From Aeromonas hydrophila subsp. hydrophila ATCC 7966 (GTDB lineage: Bacteria; Pseudomonadota; Gammaproteobacteria; Enterobacterales; Aeromonadaceae), in NCBI RefSeq assembly GCF_000014805.1, contig NC_008570.1:1369001-1433000 (forward strand): a stretch of DNA of 64,000 nucleotides, written 5' to 3'. Numbering within the stretch: the first letter of the stretch is position 1; the number at the start of each line of letters is the position of its first letter. A program made the position numbers and the translations under genes. Shown piece by piece: positions 63,532 through 64,000 of the stretch. The notes under the pieces are model-generated. The model did no database searches and was not told the DNA's origin. It was given only the letters and a program-made list of their open reading frames with translations.

Positions 63532-63911
63532 GTACTTCCTGTCTGATTGAGATGAGGGGGCAGCGAGGCGACCGCCCTGGGTAAAAGGGGGAAATTGTCA
63601 GTCAAACGGGTGACGATTGCCAGCTTGGCTGCCAGGGTTACAGCCGGGTCCCGACATGGTAATCCATCATTTTGACCGTTTCTTGCCCGTTTTTAATGCA
63701 AGGCAGCATAACCTGCAATGAACAGCATGCCTGGAGGGGCGTGGGAGAGGGGATGAGTGGTGAGTAGCGCCGGAAGCACCCATACAGGGAGAATGTCTCG
63801 GCGTCAGTGCTGCAACGACAGCAGGCACGACGGCGGAGAACATCTCGCCACCGGGCATGCGCTCATCTGCTGGTTTTATGTGCAGTCGTTTGATCTTTAA
63901 AGATATTCAAG
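63532..63911. other. Intergenic region between the L,D-transpeptidase and tRNA-Ser
   Basis: About 380 bp with the leftward promoter region of the L,D-transpeptidase. A 63-codon minus frame (63858-63667) lacks any recognisable family or ribosome-binding site and is not called. Nothing else could be supported. Confidence 0.35.
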
Positions 63912-63941
63912 TTGATTTCCAGAGGCGGCTCCGGTAACAAT
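63912..63941 (+). promoter_or_regulatory. Promoter of tRNA-Ser
   Basis: TTGATT (63912-63917), 17-bp spacer, TAACAAT (63935-63941), then a GC-rich discriminator (GCCCCG) as in stringently controlled stable-RNA promoters. The tRNA starts 10 bp after the -10. Confidence 0.7.
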
Positions 63942-63951
63942 GATGCCCCGT

Positions 63952-64000
63952 GGAGAGATGCCGGAGTGGCCGAACGGGATTGACTCGAAATCAATTGTGG
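63952..64000 (+). tRNA. tRNA-Ser(CGA), 5' part
   Basis: GGAGAGA acceptor strand, D arm GCCGGAGTGGCCGAACGG, anticodon stem ATTGA / TCAAT closing loop CTCGAAA with anticodon CGA at 63986-63988. The window ends in the variable arm, so the 3' half is not seen. Sequence is typical of class II serine tRNAs. Confidence 0.93.

Noticed and set aside
63667..63858. 63-codon minus-strand frame before tRNA-Ser
   Set aside because: No ribosome-binding site and no family; lies in a promoter region.

Overview
The window is about 62% G+C and densely coded on both strands. It looks like the chromosome of a gamma-proteobacterium, most probably an Aeromonas. Pointers are a row of OmpA paralogues, a secreted alpha-amylase, a LasA-type M23 protease, a Vibrio/Aeromonas-type group IV Lys/Orn decarboxylase, and many close homologues of enterobacterial housekeeping proteins (NagK, FklB, XanP, MaeA, RssA, YgiQ, PurU, RibB, NlpC, RlmF, YciN). 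The species cannot be fixed from the sequence alone. Most of the window is ordinary core genome. No prophage, CRISPR array, integron or intact insertion sequence was seen.

Layout. 0-9 kb: GNAT fragment, nagK-cutC (with a partial tandem duplication of the cutC 3' end), fklB, a two-gene ABC-2 exporter with a DUF2845 protein, a Nudix hydrolase, a PaaK-like protein that has lost its nucleotide loop, a Prx5-type peroxiredoxin and a Ca2+/Na+ antiporter. 9-20.5 kb: group IV decarboxylase, a tandem glycine riboswitch controlling an Ala/Gly:cation symporter, a lipoate-ligase-like protein, xanthine permease with a PurR-like box, a membrane GGDEF protein, yciN, a MATE exporter diverging from an AraC regulator, and NAD-malic enzyme. 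20.5-25.3 kb: three consecutive OmpA-family genes with the same ribosome-binding leader, then an unknown gene. 25.5-37.3 kb: small XRE regulator, NSS transporter, rssA, Cache-like GGDEF protein, an RND adaptor/pump pair, a small membrane protein and ygiQ with a long Gly/Lys/Asn-rich tail.

An AT-rich islet lies at 37.34-39.99 kb between ygiQ and the resumption of typical sequence. It carries a two-gene operon on the minus strand. The first gene encodes a protein resembling a diverged class III nucleotide-cyclase fold. The second, 18 nt downstream, encodes a protein with a canonical HEPN RNase motif (R257-x4-H262). Both start with TTG. This is the best candidate for an undescribed system: a possible cyclase-like sensor with a HEPN RNase effector, in the general style of abortive-infection or cyclic-nucleotide defence.

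40-54.4 kb: a membrane-anchored AraC-type regulator, DUF805 and other small proteins, DinB-like protein, Gfo/Idh/MocA oxidoreductase, ruvC separated from ruvAB, aqpZ with a CRP-like site, a lytic transglycosylase, alpha-amylase, LasA-like protease, GNAT, a YceB homologue without lipobox, cardiolipin synthase and a DUF945 protein. 54.4-64 kb: purU, an FMN riboswitch with ribB, lpp, cnoX(ybbN)-PPTase, nlpC, rlmF, a MaoC hydratase whose promoter overlaps a FadR-like operator, a DUF481 protein, an L,D-transpeptidase, and a tRNA-Ser(CGA) cut by the window edge. Lpp, NlpC and the L,D-transpeptidase all act on the cell wall, and the nearby OmpA proteins bind it.
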